Source of the DNA: Biomphalaria glabrata
Taxonomy: Eukaryota > Mollusca > Gastropoda > Planorbidae
DNA length: 64,000 nucleotides
Direction of reading: 5' to 3'
Assembly: GCF_947242115.1 (NCBI RefSeq)
Contig: NC_074711.1
Location: 4,644,001-4,708,000, forward strand
Every line of letters starts with the position of its first letter. Position 1 is the stretch's first letter. Below are positions 12,801 through 23,135 of the stretch, in pieces. The notes under the pieces were generated by a model, which did not search any database, had not been told where the DNA came from, and saw only the letters and a list, made by a program, of their open reading frames with translations. The position numbers and the translations under genes are program-made.

Positions 12801-15800
12801 TTGATCCACAATAAACTTCTGGTATCATTCAACAGTCCAGATGTTCCTAGAATTCAAAAAAGAAAGGCCTTAGTTTAGTGCTTCAAATAAAAACTATTTT
12901 TTAAAATGAATTTTTAAATAAATGTATTTGTAAAAACAAAATTCATGGCTAATCATAACCTGCTCTCTGCTAACATTGGACAACATGAGACAACTAACTC
13001 AAGAACTTGACAACTTTAACATAATATGTGTGGTCTTTTATTAAATGCGTGAAAAAAAACACATAATACTGTACAAATGGTAGTGCAAAAAACAGACTGT
13101 ATAAACACTGTATTGTTTTGATGAACTGATACTGAAGTCAACTGTCTTCTGTTCAACTGGCCTCTCTTAATATAGGGTCTCTGAGAGATTCTGGAAAACG
13201 ATCAAACACCATGAACTTGTTGACAGTACTTTGTAGATGATCACATTCATCTCACAGAAAATCTACTAGCGCATGGAGTGCTCTAACCAGTAATTTCCTG
13301 AAGGGTTGGCCCTTGTCTTTTGTGCTTGACAACTTAACTAGCAGTAGCCTGGCCTGTGTAACATCTGTTGGTAGTTCAGGCACAAATCTACCCTACCCCT
13401 GTCAACATTTCATTTACAACAATCTACTACAATTTACTATGGAAACCAACTTCTAACTACAGCTAGGTTCATGAACAATGGGCGATGGAAAGGCTGACTT
13501 ACCTGTGCCTCCACCTTTCAGAAAGATTAAGGTAATAAAGATCAATATATAGTCCCATCGATACTCCATCACTTCACCTGGTTTGCTGGGATCATAAGCC
13601 AAACTGTTAACTGCAACAAAGTCAAATAATTATTGATCAACTAGAACTAAAGAGAATAGAAAATCTACTAGCCACAGTAGTAATCACTAGCAGAAGATGA
13701 AGATGACTGGCATAAGTAGTCAGAATGAAGCAAATAGTATTGAGATGCACAAGGCACGAAAAAACAAGAAAGAACAATGGGCCAACAGAAGAAGAACTAA
13801 AGGAAGGTGGCCTCAAGTTCAAAGGTTAATGCTGGAGACAGCTTGAAACAGTTCTGTTTATAAACTAGCTTATAAAATATTAAATTTCTAAGTAAAAAAA
13901 AAAAGGTACTGATATTTTAAGATAAGATGGTTTTATTCGACCAAATAAATGGAAATTTTGGTTTGACTCTAAAATGAACACAATTTCTCAATTAATTCAC
14001 TTGATCAAAAATAACATTTTCATTTAAGCAATAATTTTTTTAGATAAATGAATGAGAAAAGTGCAGTCACTGTCTATGAATAAAAAACAACTTAAAACAA
14101 TTTACCTTTGATCAGTGTCTTAGTAACTTACCTATTAATTTGCTATAAATTGGAACAAAAACATTAACAGCTCTTCCAACAGCTAGAAGAATTATGCAGA
14201 TGCCTACAGTCACCTGGAGTAGAAGATTGCCCTTGGGCCAAACGTACGGCAGCATCATTTTCATCTTGACAAGAACATTGCGCCAAGTAGACACATTCTG
14301 AGAGTTAGCTGACTAAAAACATGAAAATTAAATCACACAATATAATAGATCCATGCTGTCTAAATGAATAGTATATCACACAATAAAATAGATCCATTCT
14401 ATCTAAATGAATTATAAATCACAAAAGGGCAATTCCAAACCCCCCCCCCTCCCAAAAAAAAAACAAAAAAAAAACAACAACTGGGCAGTAATAAGTTATA
14501 CTTTCAAAGAATTTGTATTCTGCTCCAGGTAAGTCCACTGAAGTAGAAAATTATATAGTTTTTTAAGCAATTTTTTTTTAGAATATTGACATAAGCTAGA
14601 TTTTTTTGCATGTTTAACAATATTTTGGGAGGAGGTGATTAGGAGCAGGGCCAGCCCTAACTATTGCGGGACCCTATGCAAACCGGAGGGGGGGGGGGGG
14701 GGGGACGCCAGAAAATAAATCTGTCTTTGCTTTATATATTCATTCTTTACTAAGTACAAAATCATGACCAAATTAGCTTTACTTTATGAGTCTTACTTGT
14801 AGCGAAGTCATACAGTTTATCTTCAAAATTCTGTTTCCTACATAGATCATGCTCAAAAGCAATAGCAAGTATTGCCAAATTTTTCAATCTGTCTTTGCTT
14901 TATATTCATTCTTTACTAAGTACAAAATCATGATCAAATTAACTTTACTTTATGAGTCTTACTTGTAGCGAAGTCATACAGTTTATCTTCAAAATTCTGT
15001 TTCCTACATAGATCTTTCTCAAAAGCAATAGCAAGTATTGCCAAATTGTTCAATCTATCTTCGTGAATTGTTGACATCAAGTAATTGAATGACATCCCAA
15101 TATGACATATTTGTCTATTTTTCAGACTTCAGGAGATTTTCATGACCCAGTGGAAATTCAGGAGGCCTATGGTTTAATTTAATTATATACACCTAAAATT
15201 AGCCCAGGCCTATGAAATAGGCCTATGAAAGTGCAGGGCCCACTGCGCCCCCATAGGTTGCAGTGGCCTAGGACCGGCCCTTATTAGGAGTGGGAGCAAC
15301 ACTTTTATTTAGCCAAGCCAGGTAACCACTTTACCTAAGCCTTCGCCCCAAATACCTTTTTTTCTCATATATTGCAGAACTTTTCAAGGAAATTTACTTA
15401 ATGGACGTTTACATTTTATTTCCACAAAACCTTTTTAAGAACTCTGAAGTATAATGCTTCACATCAACTGACCTCTTGGTCTGTTATAGTGTTGTACCCT
15501 GTTCTGCGAACACTTGGTCCTATAAACCCCAGAATTAACAAACTGGTGATAAGGAAATATCTTAAAATGAAAAATGCAAGCTCTAGTTGATCAGAGGGTC
15601 TGAAAAGAGAAATGATCATGAATAAAAAAACATTTTCCTTTATTTATATTTATAGATGCAACCATGTTTTTTTTAAATGAATTTATTTATTTATAATAAT
15701 TAACAAAATTACCATTATTTTTCTCAATTATAGGTATGTGGTTCATATGGAAGCTCTTCTTTAGAGTAAAAAAATAAAGAAGAGTGCAGCACTTTAGGTG

Positions 15801-18492
15801 GCTATGCAGACTGTGAATTACATATTTTGCCACATTGAATGCAGACCACACCACTTTTTTTTAGGGATGATAGCATTATATACAGAGGTTTGAGCTTATT
15901 GCTCAGCTTAAAAATAGACTTACCCATCTAGCTGCCACCACCATTCAGGACTATTCCAGGACAAAAACATGAGCGTCTCTCTGATGAAGACCAGCACATA
16001 AAACAGCAGGAGGACGATGCCCTGTCCTCTGGTGGGCAATGTGGGCAGCATGCTGCGTTTCTCCATGGCCAATAACCACCAAGACACAATGTAGGCAGAG
16101 ATTATTGCGCATGCAACTAGAACCTACAAATCAGTATATAAATTGACAAAAAAAAAATGTAATAAAACAATTATGAAGAAGTATAATTATACTTTGAAAC
16201 AACTAAAACAAAGTAACTAGTTTATCCAACCAGGCAATCTCCTGACACTGACTGGGCTGAATGAAAGTTAATTTGCTTGGATTTTTAAGTTCAACAAAAA
16301 TTAATCAAAGAAATTATTACGTGAAAAAAAAATGTTTTGGGATTTATGCTCAAAAAAAAGTTTACCAAATATTTGTCAAAATTTTTTAAAGAAAAGATGA
16401 CAAAAAAGAATGCATATTCTTTTCAATCAAAGTTTTAAAACAGATCATTAAGAAATTTAATCAATAACATTTTAAAGCCTATAAATTTCCATAACATTGT
16501 CAAATTTTATCTAGACAATAATGAATCTTTTCATAATTTTCACTGATAAAATAAATGAACTTCTAATGACTGGTCTTCAGCAACTTAGCATTAGAGTTCC
16601 TAGACTTAATAAAGCATAAATGATAGGGATGATTAACTTTGCAGTTAAAAACAGTTGCTATTTGAATTTCTCTGGCCTAATGCAAAATACGATCCAGCAA
16701 TGATGACTTGTTCTTGTTAAACAAACAAACAAGGAGACCCAATCAAACCTTCCAAGAAAACACTTAAACTATTATAAAATGAAAACTGACTCTTTAGCTT
16801 TATTTAAGAATATTGCTATTAACCTTAATATCCAGTGTATTGGTGCTTTAAAGAGCTTAAGTAATAACTTGATAATATAAATGTATACACTATCACTTGG
16901 ATAGAAAAACAAAACTAGTTTACTAATAAAATAATTAGTAGATTAGAGATTATTAGGATTAAAAGGCTTTAGCCTATTCATCATACTCATTACCCCAAAC
17001 TTACACAAGTCCATAAGTGTTTAATATTTTAATTTTAGATAATTTTTTTTTCTAGAGTTTCAAGTATAAAAGAATTGTGGATTCTACCTCTAAGGATAAC
17101 AGCTATAGATTATCAGTACCAAATTCAATTATTATGAGTATTCACCAAAATTCTTTAAGATTAATGCCCTTAGACCTTCCTGAGTCAACACATTACTATT
17201 ATCTCAGTACTGATTCTGACAATGCTTTTTCTTTTTTTTTCCAATTAAACCTTAATTCCTATTTTTAGTTCAAAATTTTGTATAAAGTTAACAGATATCA
17301 GTCGCATGTTTTCAATTTTTCTTTTTTTTTTTTTTTACCTTTAGCTACTAATAAAGTAGTTGTGCATTTTAATTGTGCCAGACCAAACTTACCTGGTAGC
17401 CCAACAGTGATCTGCCTCTCAAATAAACGTCAGAGAGAATCATATGTGCCAGAGCCTCTAACATAAGCAAGACTGTGAACACTTTCTAAGGAGAACGAAA
17501 AAATACACAAAAGTTACACAATGTCACATATCATTTGTCAGACATTTTAATTATTTTATTTCATTTAATTATTTAAAATATAGCTCGGGTCGAGGTCGAG
17601 CTGCAGACCCAGCAGACCTAATTAGCCGGGGTTTTCTCTGGAATTCCCGACCATGCACCCATTGTATGATAGAGAATTTCTGATTGGTTAGAGATGTTAC
17701 CTAAAGATTAAATATCGTGGTTTTGATTGGAAGGAGGACTGCAAGAGGTGTGGCTATCCAATGAGCTGAAAAGAAATTGAAATAATTCCCCAGTCTCGAG
17801 CCGATTCTCATACTGTGTAGATTGTTTAATATCCAGTAGAAATCTTTTGATCGTGATAGAATGACACCTTTTACTCAAGTATTAAAGATCATTTGACCGT
17901 GACACACAACTTTCAAGTTTTTCATTAATTTAAAGACAAGGCAAAATATTTTGATAAGCTCTGCAATGTTGCTTCCTCATTGAAATAGGTGGAAATAACA
18001 GATTAATATTTCTAACATAAAAGCCATCCATCCATCCATTCCAGTGGCACTACAGCCCATGGAGGGTATGCTTCAACACATCCCTCCATTCAGATCTCTC
18101 CTGGGCCAGATATTAAAAGATTGATTGACATGTGGGAATATTTCAGGGTTACTTTAGTTTATCAACTACACATGTAGGTTTCAGTGGCAGAGTGGTGAAG
18201 TGCTAAAATGCTGAGTCGAAGTTTATGAGTTCAAATCCAGATACAATCTGTTAATCTTGATTTTATGATGTATGTAAAAATTACTTACTTGCATAGTGTA
18301 TCCTCTTGAGTTAGAGATGTTTCTTTTATCAACAAGAATGGCATATTTACTATACATCACACACTGTAGGATGCCAGTGAGGAACACAAAACCAAAGACA
18401 ATAACAGATGTTACTGTTTCATAAAAACAACGATTGATTCCTTTGTCAATCCATGCGCTGGAGAGGTCGGTCCCATTTTTGCAGAACAACAT
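3838..18492 (-). CDS. ABCB6: ABCB6/HMT-1-like ABC half-transporter, copy A (836 aa, 20 coding exons)
   Basis: Exons in transcript order: 18289-18492, 17393-17485, 15924-16123, 15473-15599, 14132-14312, 13503-13610, 12744-12846, 12279-12368, 11498-11619, 11116-11291, 10177-10391, 9553-9616, 8635-8720, 8363-8420, 6994-7098, 6815-6888, 6141-6241, 5643-5755, 5001-5164, 3838-3964. All introns are GT-AG and the frame stays open for 2511 nt. Human ABCB6 (842 aa) is close in length. Residues 1-208 form the N-terminal TMD0, about 250-540 the ABC membrane domain, and about 570-836 the nucleotide-binding domain. Visible motifs: Walker [10 protein letters not shown] (611-619, with an unusual Cys), Q-loop Gln659, signature LSGGE (715-719), Walker B ending D739-E740, H-loop His771. 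The N-terminus has Cys4, Asn6 in an N-G-T sequon, and Cys22. The family exports porphyrin/haem or thiol-metal conjugates from organelles; the substrate here is unknown. An intron acceptor lies 11 nt upstream of the ATG, so the 5' UTR is spliced. Its tandem partner is copy B. Confidence 0.93.
5895..6042 (-). mobile_element. tRNA-derived SINE, family 4
   Basis: Read on the minus strand it starts with a tRNA-like head (gtggctgagaggtcag), then a B-box-like gagttcaaatcc. The body, tttgctgagcagctaaa followed by aaccttctcccag, is shared with a plus-strand copy near 43655-43830. It lies in intron 17 of ABCB6-A. Confidence 0.55.
7160..7222. repeat. 21-bp tandem repeat, three perfect copies
   Basis: The unit taggccaagcagaagacagc plus a final g occurs three times without change in intron 14 of ABCB6-A, about 60 bp beyond exon 15. 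Confidence 0.95.
8497..8514. repeat. (AT)n microsatellite
   Basis: Nine AT dinucleotides in a row in intron 13 of ABCB6-A. Confidence 0.8.
8885..9155 (+). mobile_element. tRNA-derived SINE, family 1, full length with TSD
   Basis: The tRNA-like head has an A-box-like tggctgagcagtaaagcg and a B box ggttcgaatcc. The body includes gtgctggcc and the 3' end is gaaaggggaactttacttt. It is flanked by 13-bp direct repeats at 8872-8884 and 9156-9168 that match at 11 of 13 positions. It lies in intron 12 of ABCB6-A and is the best full-length plus-strand reference for this family here. Confidence 0.85.
9739..9993 (-). mobile_element. tRNA-derived SINE, family 1, diverged
   Basis: It carries the family body (gtgtcatatggccagcacaa) and, on its right, the reverse complement of the head (ttcaaacttgagaccc, then gccaagcactttgcc). 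The 3' part is diverged. It lies in intron 11 of ABCB6-A. Confidence 0.75.
10770..10975 (+). mobile_element. LINE ORF2 C-terminal remnant
   Basis: Short frames read [13 protein letters not shown] and HWLKTK, which resemble the C-terminal end of non-LTR retrotransposon ORF2. The piece ends in a ggatggatgga simple repeat like the one at 18022-18050 on the other strand. It is broken and lies in intron 10 of ABCB6-A. Confidence 0.5.
11675..11835 (+). mobile_element. LINE ORF2 C-terminal zinc-finger remnant
   Basis: A frame reads [14 protein letters not shown], which matches the common C-terminal finger of RTE/jockey-like ORF2 proteins (SRIGLxSHxRxC). It lies in intron 8 of ABCB6-A. Confidence 0.6.
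12488..12742. repeat. 14-bp minisatellite next to the ABCB6-A exon 7 donor
   Basis: About 18 copies of gtggcttgtattga occur, with variants (gagaggcttgt, gagcatcttgt, gtatattgaatgg). On the minus strand the array begins about 6 nt into intron 7, directly after the gtaag donor. Frames rich in the motif SIQATQY are translations of the array, not a gene. Confidence 0.92.
14646..15282 (+). mobile_element. hAT-type MITE with 8-bp TSD
   Basis: The ends are cagggccagccct and ggaccggccctt, which are imperfect inverted repeats. The flanks are perfect 8-bp direct repeats, attaggag, at 14638-14645 and 15283-15290. This is the hAT hallmark. There is no transposase frame, so it is non-autonomous. Inside, a block of about 165 bp (from about 14711) is duplicated in tandem, and there is a run of 17 G. 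It lies in intron 4 of ABCB6-A. Related copies lie at 18778 and 58544. Confidence 0.85.
17583..17910. other. GC-richer island with three CCAAT-type motifs in ABCB6-A intron 1
   Basis: This stretch stands out in base composition from the AT-rich intron. It contains gattggttag, gattggaagg and tatccaatgag within about 90 bp, plus gaggtgtggc. It ends with attaaagatcatttgaccgtgacaca. It could be an internal promoter, a CpG-containing repeat or an old solo LTR. The ends do not show clear terminal repeats, so the family is not assigned. Confidence 0.35.
18022..18115 (-). mobile_element. LINE 3'-end fragment with (GGAT)n tail
   Basis: On the minus strand the fragment ends in cactggaatggatggatgg, which matches the end of the remnant at 10770-10975. 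It is short and non-coding. Confidence 0.4.
18180..18245 (+). repeat. tRNA-like SINE head fragment
   Basis: It has an A-box-like tggcagagtggtgaagtg and a B-box-like gagttcaaatcc at tRNA spacing. There is no convincing acceptor stem, so it is treated as a SINE head or tRNA pseudogene and not a working tRNA gene. Confidence 0.4.
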
Positions 18493-18503
18493 TTTTTACA
18501 GTT
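18493..18503 (-). promoter_or_regulatory. 5' UTR segment and 3' splice site just upstream of the ABCB6-A start
   Basis: On the minus strand an AT-rich tract ending in tttatttatag stops 11 nt before the ATG. Copy B has the same arrangement 21 nt before its ATG, which suggests a conserved intron in the 5' UTR. The first non-coding exon was not located; a GC-richer stretch near 20300-20480 is only a candidate. Confidence 0.5.
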
Positions 18504-18777
18504 CTATAAATAAAAATTAATAATTATATATATATAATTCTCTTCATGGCTCAAGAGTTTGGACACCAAGTAATGGAAAGATCACTCTTTTATTTCTGCA
18601 AGTCAGTTACCCCACATAATTTTAGAGGCGAAAAAAAAAAAACGGGGGGGGGGGGGGGGGGAAAATAAGTAGTATTCACCTGTCACTAAATAGCAGGGCG
18701 GACTTAAAACCACGGTGACCAAGAAGTCATGGAAAGAGAACAAGTAATCTACTATGTATTCACCCATCACTAAATAG

Positions 18778-19065
18778 CAGGGTCAGACTTTACCATTGTG
18801 GGGCCCTATGGGAAACAGATTTCACGGGGCCAAGTTTGGGTAGGGATACGGATAATAAGTGAAAATTAAGAGTTTGTATTAGAAAATAAATTTGTCTTTG
18901 CATTTTATTCATTCTTTACTAAGTACAGAATTAAATTTATGAGCCTTGCGTGTAGCGAAGTCATACAGTATATCATAAAAATTCTATTTCCTAAATAGAC
19001 CACGCTCAATAGCAAGAATTATCAAATGTTTCAATCTATCTATGAGAATTGACATTTGATTAAGA
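18778..19065 (+). mobile_element. hAT MITE fragment, same family as 14646-15282
   Basis: It starts with cagggtcagac and carries tttgtctttgc, cattctttactaagtac and tagcgaagtcatacagt, all shared with the copy in ABCB6-A intron 4. The right end is missing. Just before it, an 84-bp step repeats tcactaaatagcaggg (18682 and 18767 areas). Confidence 0.65.
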
Positions 19066-19860
19066 TGTGGTGGTTGAATGGTAGGTACTTTCTTTCCAAA
19101 CCAAGGAGTTTTAATTTGAATCTTTCTGGAAGTGGCCTTCCAAAATTCTTCAGTTTAGGGGTATTACTAAGCTCGTCAAGTTCAAAGCAACTTACATTGG
19201 TTAGTAAAACAAAAATAATTTTTACCTCATTTTCACACATATAACCGTGGGTTATACAAGTTTTTTACAAATAAATTTTACTCATAAATATAGCATAACT
19301 ATGGACAAGCTGGTGGGTCTTTATACCTCCATTGGTTTGCTGTGTGGTTGTGAAATGTATATTGGAAAGCTTTACGAACATCTATCTCCTTATAAAAAGC
19401 TTCCACTACTATCAGATAACAAGGTCAATGACTTTCCATTTAAACAACATACTACAGATACAACCATAGGCTCGTATTTTAAACGTGTTTTGCACATATT
19501 AGAACAATAAATGGAGCACGATAGTATCTCGCGGGACAGAATTCTGATGAGCAACAACTTTATATACTGGCAGTTTATGGCAAGTCATGCTTTGCACATA
19601 CAGGGTATATAAGGGTGATGGTTGTATGATTTAAATATTATTTTGCAATTTGTGCAGGATATATATGCAAGTGCTGATTATATGCATATATGCAAGGTAT
19701 AAATGTGCAAAAATACAGTAGTCATTGTGCTTGACACCTTTGTCTGGTAAATAAGTGACTTTTAGTCATAGCCTTCTCTTTCAAAGGACCACAATGTCCA
19801 AAGCCCTTCATACTATAATTAAACTAAATCTATAGCATTGTAGAGTATAGTAGATAGATA

Positions 19861-20110
19861 GATCTAGTCATTCGAGTGTTTTCAGACAGATATACAAAAT
19901 TCTTAGATAACATGAAAAAAGAAATCTGCCTCTACTCTCAGCCTCGTATTAGAATCTATATAATAATAATGTACTAAATCTATGTTACTACTAATCTAAA
20001 TTCTACCATCTAGAAAACTAGAATACTATTATAGAATTCCTAGAATAGATCTATACACTTTATACATTCAATATAGATACATCAAAACTAGTAGAGACGA
20101 GTCACTAGTA
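19861..20110. other. CTAG-rich low-complexity tract, 5' of ABCB6-A
   Basis: Six CTAG tetramers were counted by eye in about 250 bp of AT-rich sequence. Similar tracts occur close to the 5' ends of the other three genes. Confidence 0.5.
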
Positions 20111-20859
20111 GATCAGTATATGTAACAATAAAATATGCCATGTCATTTTGCGGTACCTGACTGAACTGCAAACTTGAAACTAAAAGTAACCCCTCCAACT
20201 CCTCGAGGAGTATTGATTTAATTTAGAAAAGAAAAATAGATGGACAATGATGAAAATTAAATGCTTGCTGACTACCAAGACTGCATTTCCTATATTAATA
20301 ATATATATTACCCTGGAGCATCGAGTGTGTAATAAAACGCCGCAGGCCACTTGATAAGTTATGAAACTCAAGGTTTGTTATTTAAATTGTCAATGTCGTT
20401 TCTTTTCTTCGTCAGGTTTTTAATTCCTAAAATAGCTCCAAGTAAGTAAGAACGGCTATTAGTATTAGTCTACTCATAGTCTACGACTCTACTACATAGA
20501 TAGAAGTGGTCTGCTATGTCTACTATTATGAAAATTGTAATGAAGAAGACAGACGAAATAATTTTAAATTCATTTAGATTTTCTAGGCATCATTATTCAG
20601 ATTAATAGTCATACCTTAGTTCCAATGTTTTAGGCTAAAAAAAATTTTTTTTAGACTTTTCAAATATAATAGATAGTTTTTAATACAAAATCTAAATGTA
20701 AAAAAACAAGAGAATAATAGCAAATCCTTTTTGAAAAAAAAAACAAAACAAAAAACAAAACAGAAACAAATCGTATCTAAGAACTCCCCACTTACAACAT
20801 CTTTCAATAATGTAGAAGTTATTTTCCTTATTCAATATGAAGCAAATGATTTTTTTTGC

Positions 20860-21230
20860 CAATTATTAATTGACTAATAGCTTAATTTGTTAATTGATTC
20901 ATGTTTTGTTAGGTACAATAAATAATTGTTTATAGTTTCAGCTTGATCCAAGAATGGGTGTGGGAGAAAAAATTAGTACAATTATGTAAGGGGACTACAC
21001 ATACATATTTAGCAATATCCCTGAATACCTAAGGATTAATTTTTCTTGTTGGTATCAAGCACAAAAATTAATTACCAGTAATTACTTGACCAATTGTTAT
21101 TTTGTTTTATCGCTTCATGTTGTCTTTGCCAATGAATAATTGTGCAAAGTTATAACTTGATCCGAGAATGGGAAGTGGGATAAATAATGTGCACAAACTT
21201 TTTACCATGCAGATAGAAAGACAGAGTAAA
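20860..21230 (+). repeat. Two adjacent copies of a dispersed repeat (cttgatccRagaatggg family)
   Basis: Both copies contain caataaataattg or gaataattgtgcaaag, followed by cttgatcc(a/g)agaatggg and then a line with acaattatg or gtgcacaaactttttacc. A third partial copy lies at 46330-46490. The family is not identified; it looks like a LINE 3' UTR or a MITE. Confidence 0.5.
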
Positions 21231-21244
21231 AACCAAAGAAATAA

Positions 21245-21537
21245 TAATCAATTTTTAGGGAAAGAAGGAAAATTACATTGTCTCTGTAGCTGAAGAGAAC
21301 ATTGAAATAGTGAAAAATTTTAAATACCTTCGTACTATCTTAGACAATAAATTAAATTTTTCTGCAACAAAGATTATGATACCTAAGAAAAATGTCTTCC
21401 TTTAGTGTTAGTTACAATCAAATCATTAAACAAAATTCTGATATAAAAATTGCATATATAACTTTTTGAGTGAATCACAAATTGTAAGACAAATTTCATT
21501 ATTGATAATAAAGATTATTATTATTACTATTATTATT
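21245..21537 (+). mobile_element. LINE reverse-transcriptase C-terminal remnant with (ATT)n tail
   Basis: A frame reads NFKYLRTILDNKLNF, close to the FxYLGTxLDxKLxF motif downstream of the LINE RT domain. The fragment ends in the same acaaattgtaagacaaattt and ATT-repeat tail as 2860-3124, which joins that tail to this ORF class. Confidence 0.6.
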
Positions 21538-22067
21538 TTCTAAAGTCTAATCTAAATAGTAGCATATTTCATAACCCAGCAAGGATTGTAAGTTTATTTT
21601 TCATAATTCTTATATCACACTCACAATTTTGTCATAGTAACAAATGTGAATAACTTAATATGATAATTATTCCTTTGAGCTGTAATTTCACACTTCAATT
21701 CACAAAGAGTGATATCACATTTTATTTAAATATCAAAAAGATCACATCATCATTTATTATCAAGAGAGAAGCCTATCAATTCTTTTACATTGTCCAATCA
21801 TCTTTTCTTTGGATACCCCTTCTTTGTGCTCCCTCCACTGTATATTGAAGGATTACTTTTGAGTGAGTCATTTAATGAGAGTATGCAATGCTTTCTTTTG
21901 TTACGGTATGCACCGGTACGGCGTACCGGCACATTTTTTAACATTTATTATTAATTTATTTGTAGTTAAAAGCACTGAGAGTATGTATAGTATTAGATAT
22001 AATTTTGTTATCTATATTGAATTAATTACACTTTAAAAATGAATTTAATAGAAAAAGAAGCAACATA

Positions 22068-22177
22068 TACCCATTAGAGTTGGATGGACTCAGGGGCACC
22101 CTAAAATTCAAAATCCTAGTCTTCATCGAGATTCAAACCCAGGTTTGGAAGCCAAGCGCTTAACCACCCCACCCCCA
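22068..22177 (-). mobile_element. tRNA-derived SINE, family 1, head half only
   Basis: It contains the reverse complement of the family head (gccaagcgcttaacc, agattcaaaccca) and the adjacent cccattagagttggatgg. The 3' half is absent. Confidence 0.7.
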
Positions 22178-22269
22178 ATATATGCCTACATGGAGTTATC
22201 AAATGAATAAGAAAATTGAATGGAAAATGCAAGGAAAAGAATAATACAGAATTCACAGCATTTCTACTA

Positions 22270-22740
22270 GCAGTGCTCCCATTGTTGTTGCACAATGTAA
22301 AAACATGAAGGTCTCACCTGAGTGCTTGGGCTCCAGCTTTTCCTCATATTTGGCTAGTGAAGAAAGGTCAAGGCTTAACAAGTCAATAAGCCTGGAGTCC
22401 ATGATCCACCTCCTCAATACGCTTGCGAGACTTGGAAAACATCAATAAAGGTCAAAAAGAGGCCAATGGTCTAGAAATATTCTAGGAATAGCATACCAGT
22501 TACCGAGGTTATGTCACCAATAAAGAAATCTTCTATTACAAAGGCACTCCTCCATAAATGAAGTGGTGACCAAACGTCATATAAGATTAGCCAAACACAT
22601 CCTTGGACAAGTGGAAGCTCGTTTCCTAAAGACAGCCATAACATGTAGGCCAAAAAGAGAAAAAATGAAAACAGGGCCATCGCCATCAACATAGTGATGC
22701 ACCTTCTTAGAAGAATACCTAAAATCCATGAGCATTAGCT
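22270..22740 (+). mobile_element. LINE ORF2 remnant after the RT domain
   Basis: A broken frame reads YACETWKTSIKVKKRPM, similar to the YGxETWxLxxxxxKRI stretch after LINE RT domains. It is followed by weak similarity to the downstream thumb region. Several stops are present. Confidence 0.45.
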
Positions 22741-22870
22741 GGAAAGAGGCTGTGTTTATTGCTTGTGATCCATCTCTGTGTACATCCTTGGAGGATCAAA
22801 GGAAATTTCAGTTTCAAGTCCAAGAGATTTTTCAGTTGCATTACAGGTCCCTTTATTTTTTTTCAAGTTT

Positions 22871-23135
22871 AAGTTCCTATTTCTGACCTTGAGATCTATG
22901 GGGCAGATGTTGCAAAGGTCATCTGTTTCTGTAGCCCACGGTTAACTAGGGTATCATGTGGCCAGCACAACAACCAACCACCTTTACTTTTCCTCAACTA
23001 ATGTCAGGTACCCATTAGAGCTGGGTGGACTCAGAGGCGCCCAAAGATCATGAAATTAAAAATCCTTTTCACCAGATTCGAACCTGAGACCCCAGTGCAG
23101 AAGCCAAGCGCTTTACTGCTCAGCTAAAGCCCCTC
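22871..23135 (-). mobile_element. tRNA-derived SINE, family 1, near full length
   Basis: The copy runs from the family 3' end (ctgaccttgagatctatgg) to the head (gccaagcgctttactgctc) on its right. It contains atgtggccagcacaacaacc. Confidence 0.8.

Noticed and set aside
12441-12828. Open frames rich in SIQATQY repeats
   Set aside because: They are translations of the 14-bp minisatellite in ABCB6-A intron 7.
17077-17466. Two 62-63-codon plus-strand frames in ABCB6-A intron 1
   Set aside because: They lie in AT-rich sequence, overlap exon 2 antisense, and show no motif.
17583-17910. Solo LTR call
   Set aside because: The 3' end looks LTR-like, but no TG start or flanking duplication was found, so the family was not assigned.
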